In this document: in pieces, positions 14,103-20,844 of the stretch | How positions within the stretch are numbered: position 1 is the first letter of the stretch | How the letters are laid out: the number at the start of each line of letters is the position of its first letter | Assembly: GCA_964467585.1 (NCBI GenBank) | Contig: CAYXRF010000016.1 | Span: 1 to 32,384, forward strand | Source: CALVLD01 sp964467585 | GTDB lineage: Bacteria; Bacillota; Clostridia; Christensenellales; CAG-138 | DNA: 32,384 nucleotides | Direction of reading: 5' to 3' | Notes under the pieces: model-generated | The model's database searches: none | The model's input: the letters and a program-made list of their open reading frames with translations, nothing else | Told to the model about the DNA's origin: nothing | Position numbers and translations under genes: made by a program

Positions 14103-14447
14103 ATGTGCGTTGAAAACGACGCTTTTAATGGCGAAACCATTGAAAGCTGTGCGCATAACCTCATTGCAAGGCTTGCAATTTCGCTTGCGGGGCATGATTC
14201 GGGCGGATATTTCCTGATTGTGGGCGTTGATACGGAGGGCTATGTGCTTCTGTGCAACGGAAAGCAACGAAATATATTTTCGCCCAAACGCAAAAAGCTG
14301 AAGCACGTTCGCATTCTGGATGAGCGCGATGATGCGCTTGCCAAGGCGCTTATCGGCGGCAAAGCCGTAAGCAACGCCGATGTGCAAAAAGCGATAAGGG
14401 CGATGGTCGCCGCGGGAAACGCGGCTGAAAAAGGGCTTAACGCATAA
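14103..14447 (+). CDS. KOW-domain RNA-binding protein, L14e-like
   Basis: 114 residues. Firmicutes commonly carry a small KOW-type RNA-binding protein, loosely similar to eukaryotic L14e/L6e, between map and infA. This one fits by position and by the pattern DSGGYFLIVGVDTEGYVLL, a basic PKRKKLKHVRIL stretch and a helical C-terminus. The exact role is not settled; a ribosome-associated function is assumed. I chose the ATG at 14103, 10 nt after GGAGG, because a GTG at 14091 overlaps that site. The C-terminal 35 residues are Ala/Lys rich. Confidence 0.8.
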   Translation: MCVENDAFNGETIESCAHNLIARLAISLAGHDSGGYFLIVGVDTEGYVLLCNGKQRNIFSPKRKKLKHVRILDERDDALAKALIGGKAVSNADVQKAIRAMVAAGNAAEKGLNA

Positions 14448-14490
14448 ATAAGCGTATAAACCGTTATCCAATGTGCTGCAAGGAGGCAGA

Positions 14491-14712
14491 ATGTCAAAGC
14501 AAGACGTCATCGAGGTTGAAGGGATCGTTACCAATACCTTCCCCAATACAATGTTCGAGGTAACGCTTGAGAACGGGCACAAGATATCCGCCACGATCTC
14601 AGGCAAGCTCCGTCAAAACTTCATACGCATACTCACGGGCGACAAGGTCACTGTTGAGCTTTCACCGTATGATTTGTCACGCGGACGCATAACTTGGCGC
14701 GCTAAGAACTGA
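14491..14712 (+). CDS. infA: Translation initiation factor IF-1
   Basis: 73 residues, the usual length. IF1 is an OB-fold protein that blocks the 30S A site during initiation. It shows SKQDVIEVEGIV, NTMFEVTLENGHKISATISGKLR, FIRILTGDKVTVELSPYDLSRGRI and a terminal TWRAKN (most family members have TYRxK). The ATG at 14491 follows AAGGAGG; an upstream in-frame ATG at 14473 is before the ribosome site and was rejected. Confidence 0.97.
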   Translation: MSKQDVIEVEGIVTNTFPNTMFEVTLENGHKISATISGKLRQNFIRILTGDKVTVELSPYDLSRGRITWRAKN

Positions 14713-14767
14713 CGCGGCGAAATTCGCCCGTCGGTGCTGATATCAATTATTATAGGAGGATACACCC

Positions 14768-14881
14768 ATGAAAGTCAGGCCGTCTGTTAAACCCATGTGT
14801 GAAAAGTGCAAGGTCATCAAGCGCAAGGGTCGTGTAATGGTTATTTGTGAGAACCCGCGTCATAAGCAGAAGCAGGGCTGA
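14768..14881 (+). CDS. rpmJ: 50S ribosomal protein L36, zinc form
   Basis: 37 residues: MKVRPSVKPMCEKCKVIKRK, continuing to KQKQG. Zinc ligands C11, C14, C27 and H32 are all present, so this is the C+ form. L36 is the smallest 50S protein and helps organise 23S helices. AGGAGG lies just upstream of the ATG. It sits in its normal place after infA, but the gap to rpsM is unusually long (327 nt). Confidence 0.97.
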   Translation: MKVRPSVKPMCEKCKVIKRKGRVMVICENPRHKQKQG

Positions 14882-15208
14882 CGCTTACGAGAGGGTGCGG
14901 CGCGGCGGATAACGCCGTCTCACCCGTGGGTATCGTATTGCTCAGGCGGAACACTTCTTCGCTTGAGGTGTGGACATCTTTTAGCTTAAACATACCCTTC
15001 CGGTGCGGCTGTCCGGTTTCGACCCCCGCTGATAGTGTGGTTGCTCGGCGTGAGTTGAAATCGGGAATCGGTAGGTTAACACCCCAAATTACACGGGGGT
15101 CGGCGGCAGTGTCCGTCGGCGTAGTTGCTCCGAAATTGGGAATTGCCCCAATCAATCGGAATAGTCCCAAATGCTTTAACAAGAATTTACGGAGGTAAAA
15201 CAAGAGTT
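14882..15208 (+). promoter_or_regulatory. Structured spacer between rpmJ and rpsM
   Basis: Genes in this operon are mostly 5-70 nt apart, yet 327 nt separate these two. Foldable segments are GGGTG (14893-14897) with CACCC (14921-14925) around CGGCG-GATAA-CGCCG; a CGGCGG-type hairpin near 15101-15120; and TCCGA (15129-15133) with TCGGA (15156-15160) around ATTGGG (15135-15140) with CCCAAT (15147-15152). I saw no good promoter and no gene. In gammaproteobacteria S4 binds the leader just upstream of rpsM; a similar role here is inference. Confidence 0.5.
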
Positions 15209-15577
15209 ATGGCGCGTATTAGCGGCGTAGACCTGCCCAGGGACAAGCGTGTCGAGATTGGACTGACCTATATTTTCGGTATCGGTCTTTCGACCTCCCA
15301 AAAGATTTTGAAAGAAACAGGCGTTAACCCCGACGTTCGCGTAAGAGATCTGTCGGATAACGACGTCAACCTCCTCAGGGAGTACATTGATAAGCACTGC
15401 AAGGTAGAGGGCGACCTCAGGCGTGAGACTGCGCTTAACATAAAGCGTCTCATCGAGATCGGCTGCTATCGCGGAGTGCGTCACCGCAAGGGACTTCCCG
15501 TTCGCGGTCAGAGCACCAAGCAGAACGCAAGGACGCGCAAGGGTCCCAAGCGTCAGGTTGGCAAGAGCAAGAAATAA
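15209..15577 (+). CDS. rpsM: 30S ribosomal protein S13
   Basis: 122 residues. S13 lies in the 30S head, contacts the P-site tRNA and bridges to the 50S subunit. It starts MARISGVDLPRDKRVEIGLT, with IFGIGLSTSQKIL and the basic C-terminal GVRHRKGLPVRGQSTKQNAR followed by TRKGPKRQVGKSKK. The ATG at 15209 follows ACGGAGG by 13 nt, a rather long spacing; further upstream in-frame sequence has no S13 similarity. Confidence 0.97.
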   Translation: MARISGVDLPRDKRVEIGLTYIFGIGLSTSQKILKETGVNPDVRVRDLSDNDVNLLREYIDKHCKVEGDLRRETALNIKRLIEIGCYRGVRHRKGLPVRGQSTKQNARTRKGPKRQVGKSKK

Positions 15578-15598
15578 TCAGAAGGAGGATAACTTATA

Positions 15599-16003
15599 AT
15601 GGCTAAGCAGCAAAAGGCTAAGAAGGTAACAAGCCGTAAGCGCCGCGAGAAGAAAAATATCGAACGCGGTCAGGCGCACATTCGTTCCTCCTTCAATAAC
15701 ACACTGGTGACTATCACCGATCTGAACGGCAACGCCATATCTTGGGCTTCCGCGGGCGGCTGCGGCTTCCGCGGCTCAAGAAAGAGCACACCGTTTGCAG
15801 CGCAGATGGCTGCCGAAACGGCCGCCAAGGCTTCTATGGAGCATGGTATGCGCGTTGTTGAAGTTTACGTTAAGGGTCCCGGCGCAGGTCGTGAGTCCGC
15901 AATCCGTTCTCTGCAGGCGGCAGGTCTTGAGATCAACATGATCAAAGACGTTACGCCCATCCCGCATAACGGTTGCCGTCCCCCCAAGCGCAGGAGAGTT
16001 TAA
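15599..16003 (+). CDS. rpsK: 30S ribosomal protein S11
   Basis: 134 residues. S11 forms part of the 30S platform at the mRNA exit. A basic N-terminal tail (KKVTSRKRREKKNIERGQAH) precedes IRSSFNNTLVTITDLNGNAI. The C-terminal signatures VKGPGAGRESAIRSLQ and DVTPIPHNGCRPPKRRRV are intact. A GAAGGAGG site precedes the ATG. It lies 21 nt after rpsM and 14 nt before rpsD. Confidence 0.98.
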   Translation: MAKQQKAKKVTSRKRREKKNIERGQAHIRSSFNNTLVTITDLNGNAISWASAGGCGFRGSRKSTPFAAQMAAETAAKASMEHGMRVVEVYVKGPGAGRESAIRSLQAAGLEINMIKDVTPIPHNGCRPPKRRRV

Positions 16004-16017
16004 GGAGGCAAACGATT

Positions 16018-16647
16018 ATGGCAAGATATACAGATTCCGTTTGCAGACAGTGCCGCAGAGAAGGCGCGAAGCTCTTCCTGAAGGGCGACCGCTGCTATGG
16101 CGCCAAGTGTGCATTTGTAAAGCGCAGCACCCCTCCCGGACAGCACGGGCAGGCTCGTCAGCGCAAGCAGTCCAACTATGGTATACAGCTCCGCGAAAAG
16201 CAAAAGTGCCGCAGAGTGTATGGTATATTGGAATCCCAATTTAGGAAATACTATGAAATGGCGACGAACATGCGCGGTGTAACAGGCGACAACCTGCTTT
16301 CACTTTGCGAGCGTCGTCTGGATAACGTAGTGTACCGTCTGGCGTTTGGCGCAAGCCGCGCAATGGCAAGGCAGCTTGTCGTACACGGTCATATTACGGT
16401 TGACGGTCAAAAGGTTGACATTCCCTCCTACATCGTAAAGCCCGGGCAGGTCATATCGGTTCGCAACAGCAGCCGTGATATTGAGTGCTTCAAGGCTCTG
16501 CGTGAGCAGGGTGCGGACGGCAAAATGCCAAAATGGCTCACGCTTGACGCGGAAAACCTTAAAGGCACTGTTGTGGCAATGCCGCAGCGTGACGACATCG
16601 ACCTTATCATTGAGGAGCACTTGATTGTTGAGTTCTATTCAAGGTAA
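16018..16647 (+). CDS. rpsD: 30S ribosomal protein S4, zinc-binding form
   Basis: 209 residues. S4 initiates 30S assembly and influences accuracy. The N-terminus carries C9-x2-C12 and C26-x4-C31, the zinc-binding C+ form. The S4 RNA-binding domain follows, with ERRLDNVVYRLAFGASRAMA and VVHGHITVDGQKVDIPSYIV, and the protein ends EEHLIVEFYSR. I chose the ATG at 16018 after AAGGAGG; upstream in-frame sequence lies within rpsK. S4 is the known autoregulator of alpha-type operons in E. coli and of rpsD in Bacillus. Confidence 0.97.
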   Translation: MARYTDSVCRQCRREGAKLFLKGDRCYGAKCAFVKRSTPPGQHGQARQRKQSNYGIQLREKQKCRRVYGILESQFRKYYEMATNMRGVTGDNLLSLCERRLDNVVYRLAFGASRAMARQLVVHGHITVDGQKVDIPSYIVKPGQVISVRNSSRDIECFKALREQGADGKMPKWLTLDAENLKGTVVAMPQRDDIDLIIEEHLIVEFYSR

Positions 16648-16660
16648 TGGATTGATGCCC

Positions 16661-16684
16661 GCCGAGTCCCCGTTTGGGGCCGGC
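16661..16684 (+). promoter_or_regulatory. Hairpin between rpsD and rpoA
   Basis: GCCG (16661-16664) pairs with CGGC (16681-16684) around CCCC (16668-16671) with GGGG (16676-16679) and a GTTT loop. There is no T run, so it is not an intrinsic terminator. It may shape RNA stability or the rpoA initiation region. Confidence 0.4.
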
Positions 16685-16718
16685 ACCCTGAACGCTTACT
16701 AAGAGAGGGGAGAGTTTG

Positions 16719-17660
16719 ATGTTGGAAATTGAAAGACCCAAAATTGAGTGCGTTGAGCTGAACGACAGATACGGCAAGTTCGTTATCGAACCGCTGGAGC
16801 GTGGCTTCGGTACTACGCTCGGCAACTGCCTTCGCCGTGTGCTTTTAAGCTCGCTTCCCGGCGTCGCTGCAACCTCCGTCAAGATCGACGGCGTGCTCCA
16901 TGAGTTTTCCACCATCGAGGGTGTGAAAGAGGACGTCACTGAGATTATCCTCAATATCAAGGAGCTGCGCGCAAGGATTTTTGGCGAGGGCGCCAGGCGC
17001 GCCATAATTGACGCGAAGGGCGAGTGCGAGATCACGGGCGCCAGTCTTATCACCGACGCCGACGTCGAGATCGTAAATCCCGACCTGCACATTGCAACAT
17101 TGGGCGCAAATGCCCGCCTCTATATGGAGATTAATCTCGATCAGGGGCGCGGCTATGTTTCCGCTGATAAAAACAAACGTCCCGGCATGGCAATCGGCGA
17201 TATCGCGGTAGATTCCATCTACACTCCGATTACAAAGGTTAACTTCAGCGTTGAGGATACTCGTGTCGGTCAGATAACCGATTACGACAAGCTCACGCTT
17301 GAGGTTTGGACCTCCGGCGCCATTCTGCCTCAGGAGGCTGTCAGCAAGGCGGCCAACATTATGACCGAGCATCTTGCCCTGTTCATCAATCTCACCGACG
17401 ACTCCCGGCACGACACCATATTTGAGGATAAGGGTGCGGACGACAAGTCCAAGCTGCTTGACACTCAGATTGAAGAGCTGGATCTGTCCGTGCGTTCCTA
17501 CAACTGCCTCAAGCGCGCCGGCATAAATTCCGTAGCGGAGCTTGTTGAGCGCAATGAGGAAGAAATGATGAAGGTTCGCAACCTCGGCCGCAAGTCCCTT
17601 GAGGAGGTTCAGCAGAAGCTGGCTGCCCTTGGGCTTTCCCTCCGCGAAAGCGACGAATGA
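16719..17660 (+). CDS. rpoA: DNA-directed RNA polymerase alpha subunit
   Basis: 313 residues. The N-terminal dimerisation domain (about 1-225) has KFVIEPLERGFGTTLGNCLRR, then VLLSSLPGVAATSVKIDGV. A linker leads to the C-terminal DNA- and activator-binding domain (about 245-310) with YNCLKRAGINSVAELVERN and MMKVRNLGRKSLEEV. It nucleates polymerase assembly. The ATG at 16719 follows a GAGGGGAGA site by about 6 nt; a TTG immediately before it is less likely. The order rpsD-rpoA-rplQ is standard. Confidence 0.98.
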   Translation: MLEIERPKIECVELNDRYGKFVIEPLERGFGTTLGNCLRRVLLSSLPGVAATSVKIDGVLHEFSTIEGVKEDVTEIILNIKELRARIFGEGARRAIIDAKGECEITGASLITDADVEIVNPDLHIATLGANARLYMEINLDQGRGYVSADKNKRPGMAIGDIAVDSIYTPITKVNFSVEDTRVGQITDYDKLTLEVWTSGAILPQEAVSKAANIMTEHLALFINLTDDSRHDTIFEDKGADDKSKLLDTQIEELDLSVRSYNCLKRAGINSVAELVERNEEEMMKVRNLGRKSLEEVQQKLAALGLSLRESDE

Positions 17661-17708
17661 TGAATTGTACGCCGTCAATCAACGGCATCTATACAAGGAG
17701 GAAAAATT

Positions 17709-18200
17709 ATGCCTAACCGTAAGCTTAACAAAGCCACCGATCAGCGTGACGCCATGCTCCGCAACATGGTAACGGCACTCCTTTGGAACGGCAAGCTCGT
17801 AACAACCGAGTCCCGTGCCAAAGAGGTTCGTCCCATCGCGGAGAAGATTATCACGATGGCGGTTGCCGAGTATAAGAACAGCAATACCGTCACCAAAAAG
17901 ACCTTCAATGATAAAAATCAGGAGATCACGGTTGAAAAGCACGTTGATATGCCCTCCAAGCTTCACGCAAGAAGGCAGTTCATTGCTTATCTCTATGATA
18001 TCACTGAGGAGCAGCAGCACAAAGAGAGCCGCAAGGATTACAACGCCCGCACAGCCGATCGTGAGCATCCTGTGATTGAAAAGCTCTTCCGTGAGATAGC
18101 TCCACATTGCGATGGCCGCAAGGGCGGATATACGCGTGTTCTCAAGCTTGGTCCCCGTCGCGGCGACGCGGCGGAAATGGCTATCATTGAGATCATCTGA
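17709..18200 (+). CDS. rplQ: 50S ribosomal protein L17, enlarged
   Basis: 163 residues, compared with 115-125 for most bacterial L17. The N-terminal MPNRKLNKATDQRDAMLRNM and VTTESRAKEVRPIAEKII are typical, as is the terminal GGYTRVLKLGPRRGDAAEMA. The extra length lies in the middle (about residues 55-120), a charged segment with NDKNQEITVEKHV, RRQFIAYLYDITEEQQH and ESRKDYNARTAD. Larger L17 variants occur in Clostridia. AAGGAGG precedes the ATG. It is the last gene before the operon terminator. Confidence 0.96.
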   Translation: MPNRKLNKATDQRDAMLRNMVTALLWNGKLVTTESRAKEVRPIAEKIITMAVAEYKNSNTVTKKTFNDKNQEITVEKHVDMPSKLHARRQFIAYLYDITEEQQHKESRKDYNARTADREHPVIEKLFREIAPHCDGRKGGYTRVLKLGPRRGDAAEMAIIEII

Positions 18201-18244
18201 TTTTTGTTGATTTCAAACGCCTAACCAAACAAGCTATGTTTCGG

Positions 18245-18291
18245 ACGATCCCATGACAATATGATTTGACTCATGGGGTCGTTTTTGTTTT
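18245..18291 (+). terminator. Terminator of the ribosomal super-operon
   Basis: A 12-bp stem (18245-18256 with 18271-18282) with one G-U pair and a 14-nt loop is followed by TTTTTGTTTT. It lies 45 nt after the rplQ stop and ends about 16.4 kb of same-strand genes. Confidence 0.9.
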
Positions 18292-18339
18292 GTCAAATCG
18301 GCGCACGCTAATGTGACAAAAATTTAACCTAAATCAAGG

Positions 18340-18368
18340 TTCCAATAGCTCTTACGATATGGTATAAT
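18340..18368 (+). promoter_or_regulatory. Extended -10 promoter of the DUF368 gene
   Basis: TATAAT (18363-18368) is preceded by TGG at 18360-18362, an extended -10. The -35 TTCCAA (18340-18345) is weak, at 17 bp. It lies just after the super-operon terminator and 34 bp before the DUF368 start. Confidence 0.7.
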
Positions 18369-18401
18369 CAAATATAACAGAAATGAGGGTATATTATTTA
18401 T

Positions 18402-19448
18402 ATGGATTCATCCTTAAAAAAAGTATCGGGAGATGCTGTTGACGACGTTTCGGCGGGCGAGCCGCGGCGAAAACTCAAGCTGTTTTTCAAAAAAATAGCC
18501 GCAGGCTTTTTTGTCGGGGTGGGTGCGATAATCCCCGGGCTTTCGGGCGGCATACTTGCGGTTTCAATGGGGCTTTATAAGCCCTCGGTTGACGCGTTCG
18601 CGGGTTTCTTCAAGGCTCCTAAAAAGAACTTTATGTTTTTGCTTCCGCTTGCAATAGGCGGGGCGGTGGGTCTTCTTTTGTTTATGTTTTTGCTTGATTG
18701 GCTGCTCGGCGATTTCCGCACGGCGGTAATATGCTGCTTTATTGGGCTGGTTGCGGGCAGCATACCATCGCTTATTCAAGAGTGCAACGCAAAGGGCTTC
18801 AAGCCGTATTATCTGCTGTTCACAATTATAGGGTTCGTATTTGCATTTTCGCTTATAATGGGCGCTGTAATGACAGAGGGCGGCGCGGTGGCTCAACAGG
18901 AGCTTAACTATTTCAACACAACACTGTGCGGCGGCATACTGATGATTGGCGTTGTGCTGCCGGGCGTTTCAACCTCGTTTATATTGATGAACATGGGGCT
19001 GTATGAAAACTTTTTGGGGCTGTTCACATCCGTGCCAAAGCTGTTCAGCGCCGCGCACGCATCGGGCAGCGGATTTTTCGCATCACTCGGGGCGGCGTGC
19101 CAAAATGTGCCGCTTATGCTATGCGCACTGTTAGGCATGATAATCGTTGCGGTTCCTGCCGTTCTTCTGGTCAAAAAGCTGCTCGACCGCTTTCACGGTC
19201 AGTCCTATTACCTCATATTCGGCGTGCTGCTTGCAACAATGGTGGGCTGCGCCATGCAGGAGATTATGCAGCTTGCCGCCGATACCACATTTGTGCTGAC
19301 ATGGTGGCGGATAGTCATTTACGCCGTGCTGCTTGTCGGCGGGTTCTTCCTCTGCCTCTTTATGGAGCGCTTTATACGCTTTAAGGAGGATGAGGACGAT
19401 AACAAGCCTGCCGAGGAGGTGCAGGCGCAGGCGCACACGGGCAAATAG
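18402..19448 (+). CDS. DUF368 membrane protein, PopT-like polyprenyl-phosphate transporter
   Basis: 348 residues, strongly hydrophobic with about eight to nine predicted membrane segments after a charged N-terminus. The two DUF368 hallmark re-entrant motifs are present: IPGLSGGILAVSMGLYKP near residue 48 and LPGVSTSFILMNMGLYENFL near residue 188. DUF368 proteins (PopT) have been shown to recycle undecaprenyl phosphate across the membrane, feeding cell-wall precursor synthesis. The C-terminal 20 residues are acidic and polar. It has its own extended -10 promoter. No Shine-Dalgarno is closer than GAGGG about 12 nt upstream. The transport substrate here is inferred from the family. Confidence 0.88.
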   Translation: MDSSLKKVSGDAVDDVSAGEPRRKLKLFFKKIAAGFFVGVGAIIPGLSGGILAVSMGLYKPSVDAFAGFFKAPKKNFMFLLPLAIGGAVGLLLFMFLLDWLLGDFRTAVICCFIGLVAGSIPSLIQECNAKGFKPYYLLFTIIGFVFAFSLIMGAVMTEGGAVAQQELNYFNTTLCGGILMIGVVLPGVSTSFILMNMGLYENFLGLFTSVPKLFSAAHASGSGFFASLGAACQNVPLMLCALLGMIIVAVPAVLLVKKLLDRFHGQSYYLIFGVLLATMVGCAMQEIMQLAADTTFVLTWWRIVIYAVLLVGGFFLCLFMERFIRFKEDEDDNKPAEEVQAQAHTGK

Positions 19449-19478
19449 GCAGCGGATAACGCTGCGCCGTCTCAAACG
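19447..19478 (+). other. GATAA-loop hairpin, also seen at 14898
   Basis: GCAGCG-GATAA-CGCTGC forms a 6-bp hairpin, followed by GCCGTCTCAAACGTG. A similar segment, CGGCG-GATAA-CGCCG followed by TCTCACCCGTG, occurs at about 14903-14928. There is no T run, so the DUF368 transcript probably continues into the methyltransferase. Confidence 0.4.
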
Positions 19479-19522
19479 TGATTATCGCTTTGCAACATAA
19501 GCGTAATATAACGGAGGACATT

Positions 19523-20713
19523 ATGCTCAATCGTGTTGGATGTGTTGAGGAGCGTCATGCCATTGGCGGAGACGGTCAGGTTTATTTGGCTCGGTTCGAG
19601 GATATCGCGGGCAGGCTTGTCGAGGAATACGGCGGTCGCGCCCGCGTTGTTTATCTTGACCCCCCATTCGGGACGGGCGCCACGTTTGAGTTCAAACAGG
19701 GCAAAAGGCAGACGGCTTACACAGACAAGCTTTCCGATGCGGAGCTGCTTAACCTTATGCGGCAGGCGGTTGAGCTAAGCAGGGCGCTGCTTGCGGCGGA
19801 CGGAACGCTGTTCATACACGTCGATTATCGCCTAAGCGCAAAGCTGCGGATAATGTGCGATGAGCTGCTTGGCGTTGCTTCATTCACAAACGAGATAATC
19901 TGGGCGTATAAATCCGGTGGGCGCACAAAAAAATACTTTTCACGCAAGCATGATGTAATACTCATGTATCGGATGAGCGGCAGGTCATATTTCAACATTG
20001 ACGCGATAGGCGTCCCGCGTGGTCAACAGAGGCGGAATCATATGCGGAGAGGTATTGACGATGACGGCAGGATATATTATTCGATTACAACGCGTGGCAA
20101 GGAGTACAGATATTATGAGGACGACCTCGTTTATCCGTCGGACGTGTGGTACGATATCGAGCATCTGCATCAGCGCGACCCCGAGCGAACGGGCTTTGTC
20201 ACGCAAAAGCCCGAGGCGCTGCTGTCAAGGATAATACTGAGCTGCTCACGCGAGGGTGATACGGTTATTGACCTTTTCGGCGGCAGCGGCACAACCGCGT
20301 CTGTCGCGGCGCAGAACGGGCGAAGGTTCGTTTCAGTGGACTGCGGAGGGGTTTCGCTGACGGTAACGCGGCGCAGACTTATCGAAAGGGTTTCCGCCCT
20401 TAAAATGTTTGCGGAAGCCAAGCCGCTGACCGTTTTTTACCCCGAAGCGCTGTGCGCGGCGCCCGATGATTTTTCGGTTGAATCGATTGTCGCCGTTACC
20501 CAAACACAGGATGGCTATATGCTCAAGCTCAAGTCGGAGCTTGCGGCGGAAGCTCCCGCGTATATAGCCTCCGGAAGGATAGTAAACGGTGTGTTTTACG
20601 CAAGCGGCTATATGCTGCGTCCGCGAAGCGCGGCAAAGCTTTCAATAGAGCGCGGCGGCGCGCTGCATATTGTTGACAGCGAATGTCGTCATGCCTTTTT
20701 TGAGCTGTCATAG
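19523..20713 (+). CDS. Orphan site-specific DNA methyltransferase, beta class
   Basis: 396 residues from the ATG at 19523, which follows ACGGAGG by 5-6 nt. Motif IV is D46-P-P-F49 (YLDPPFGTG); the AdoMet-binding motif I comes later, DLFGGSGTT at 250-258, preceded by TQKPEALLSRII. This IV-before-I order defines the beta class, which makes N6-methyladenine or N4-methylcytosine. The target-recognition region should be about residues 130-230, where QQRRNHMRRGI and YEDDLVYPSDVWYDI lie. The C-terminal 110 residues are not recognised. No restriction endonuclease gene is adjacent, so it may act in epigenetic control or phage defence. Target sequence unknown. Confidence 0.88.
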   Translation: MLNRVGCVEERHAIGGDGQVYLARFEDIAGRLVEEYGGRARVVYLDPPFGTGATFEFKQGKRQTAYTDKLSDAELLNLMRQAVELSRALLAADGTLFIHVDYRLSAKLRIMCDELLGVASFTNEIIWAYKSGGRTKKYFSRKHDVILMYRMSGRSYFNIDAIGVPRGQQRRNHMRRGIDDDGRIYYSITTRGKEYRYYEDDLVYPSDVWYDIEHLHQRDPERTGFVTQKPEALLSRIILSCSREGDTVIDLFGGSGTTASVAAQNGRRFVSVDCGGVSLTVTRRRLIERVSALKMFAEAKPLTVFYPEALCAAPDDFSVESIVAVTQTQDGYMLKLKSELAAEAPAYIASGRIVNGVFYASGYMLRPRSAAKLSIERGGALHIVDSECRHAFFELS

Positions 20714-20739
20714 AATAAGCCAATAAAAATGCAAAAACT

Positions 20740-20779
20740 AAGCCGCATACCACGCGTTTGAAGCGCATGTGCGGCTTTT
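20740..20779. terminator. Bidirectional terminator between convergent genes
   Basis: AAGCCGCA (20740-20747) pairs with TGCGGCTT (20770-20777), followed by TTTTA on the plus strand and, on the minus strand, by AGTTTTTGCATTTTTA. It serves the methyltransferase (+) and the rubrerythrin fusion (-). Confidence 0.75.
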
Positions 20780-20844
20780 AAATAGGTTGTTCAGATTAAA
20801 TTACAAGAGGGAGGACAAGCAAGCGTTCCTGCCTGTTGCGCAGC

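Noticed and set aside
16845..17678. 277-residue minus-strand frame opposite rpoA
   Set aside because: It is a shadow of the rpoA frame; composition is that of complemented alpha-subunit codons.
19523..20713. Restriction-modification system
   Set aside because: Only the methyltransferase is present; neighbours are a membrane transporter and a rubrerythrin fusion.
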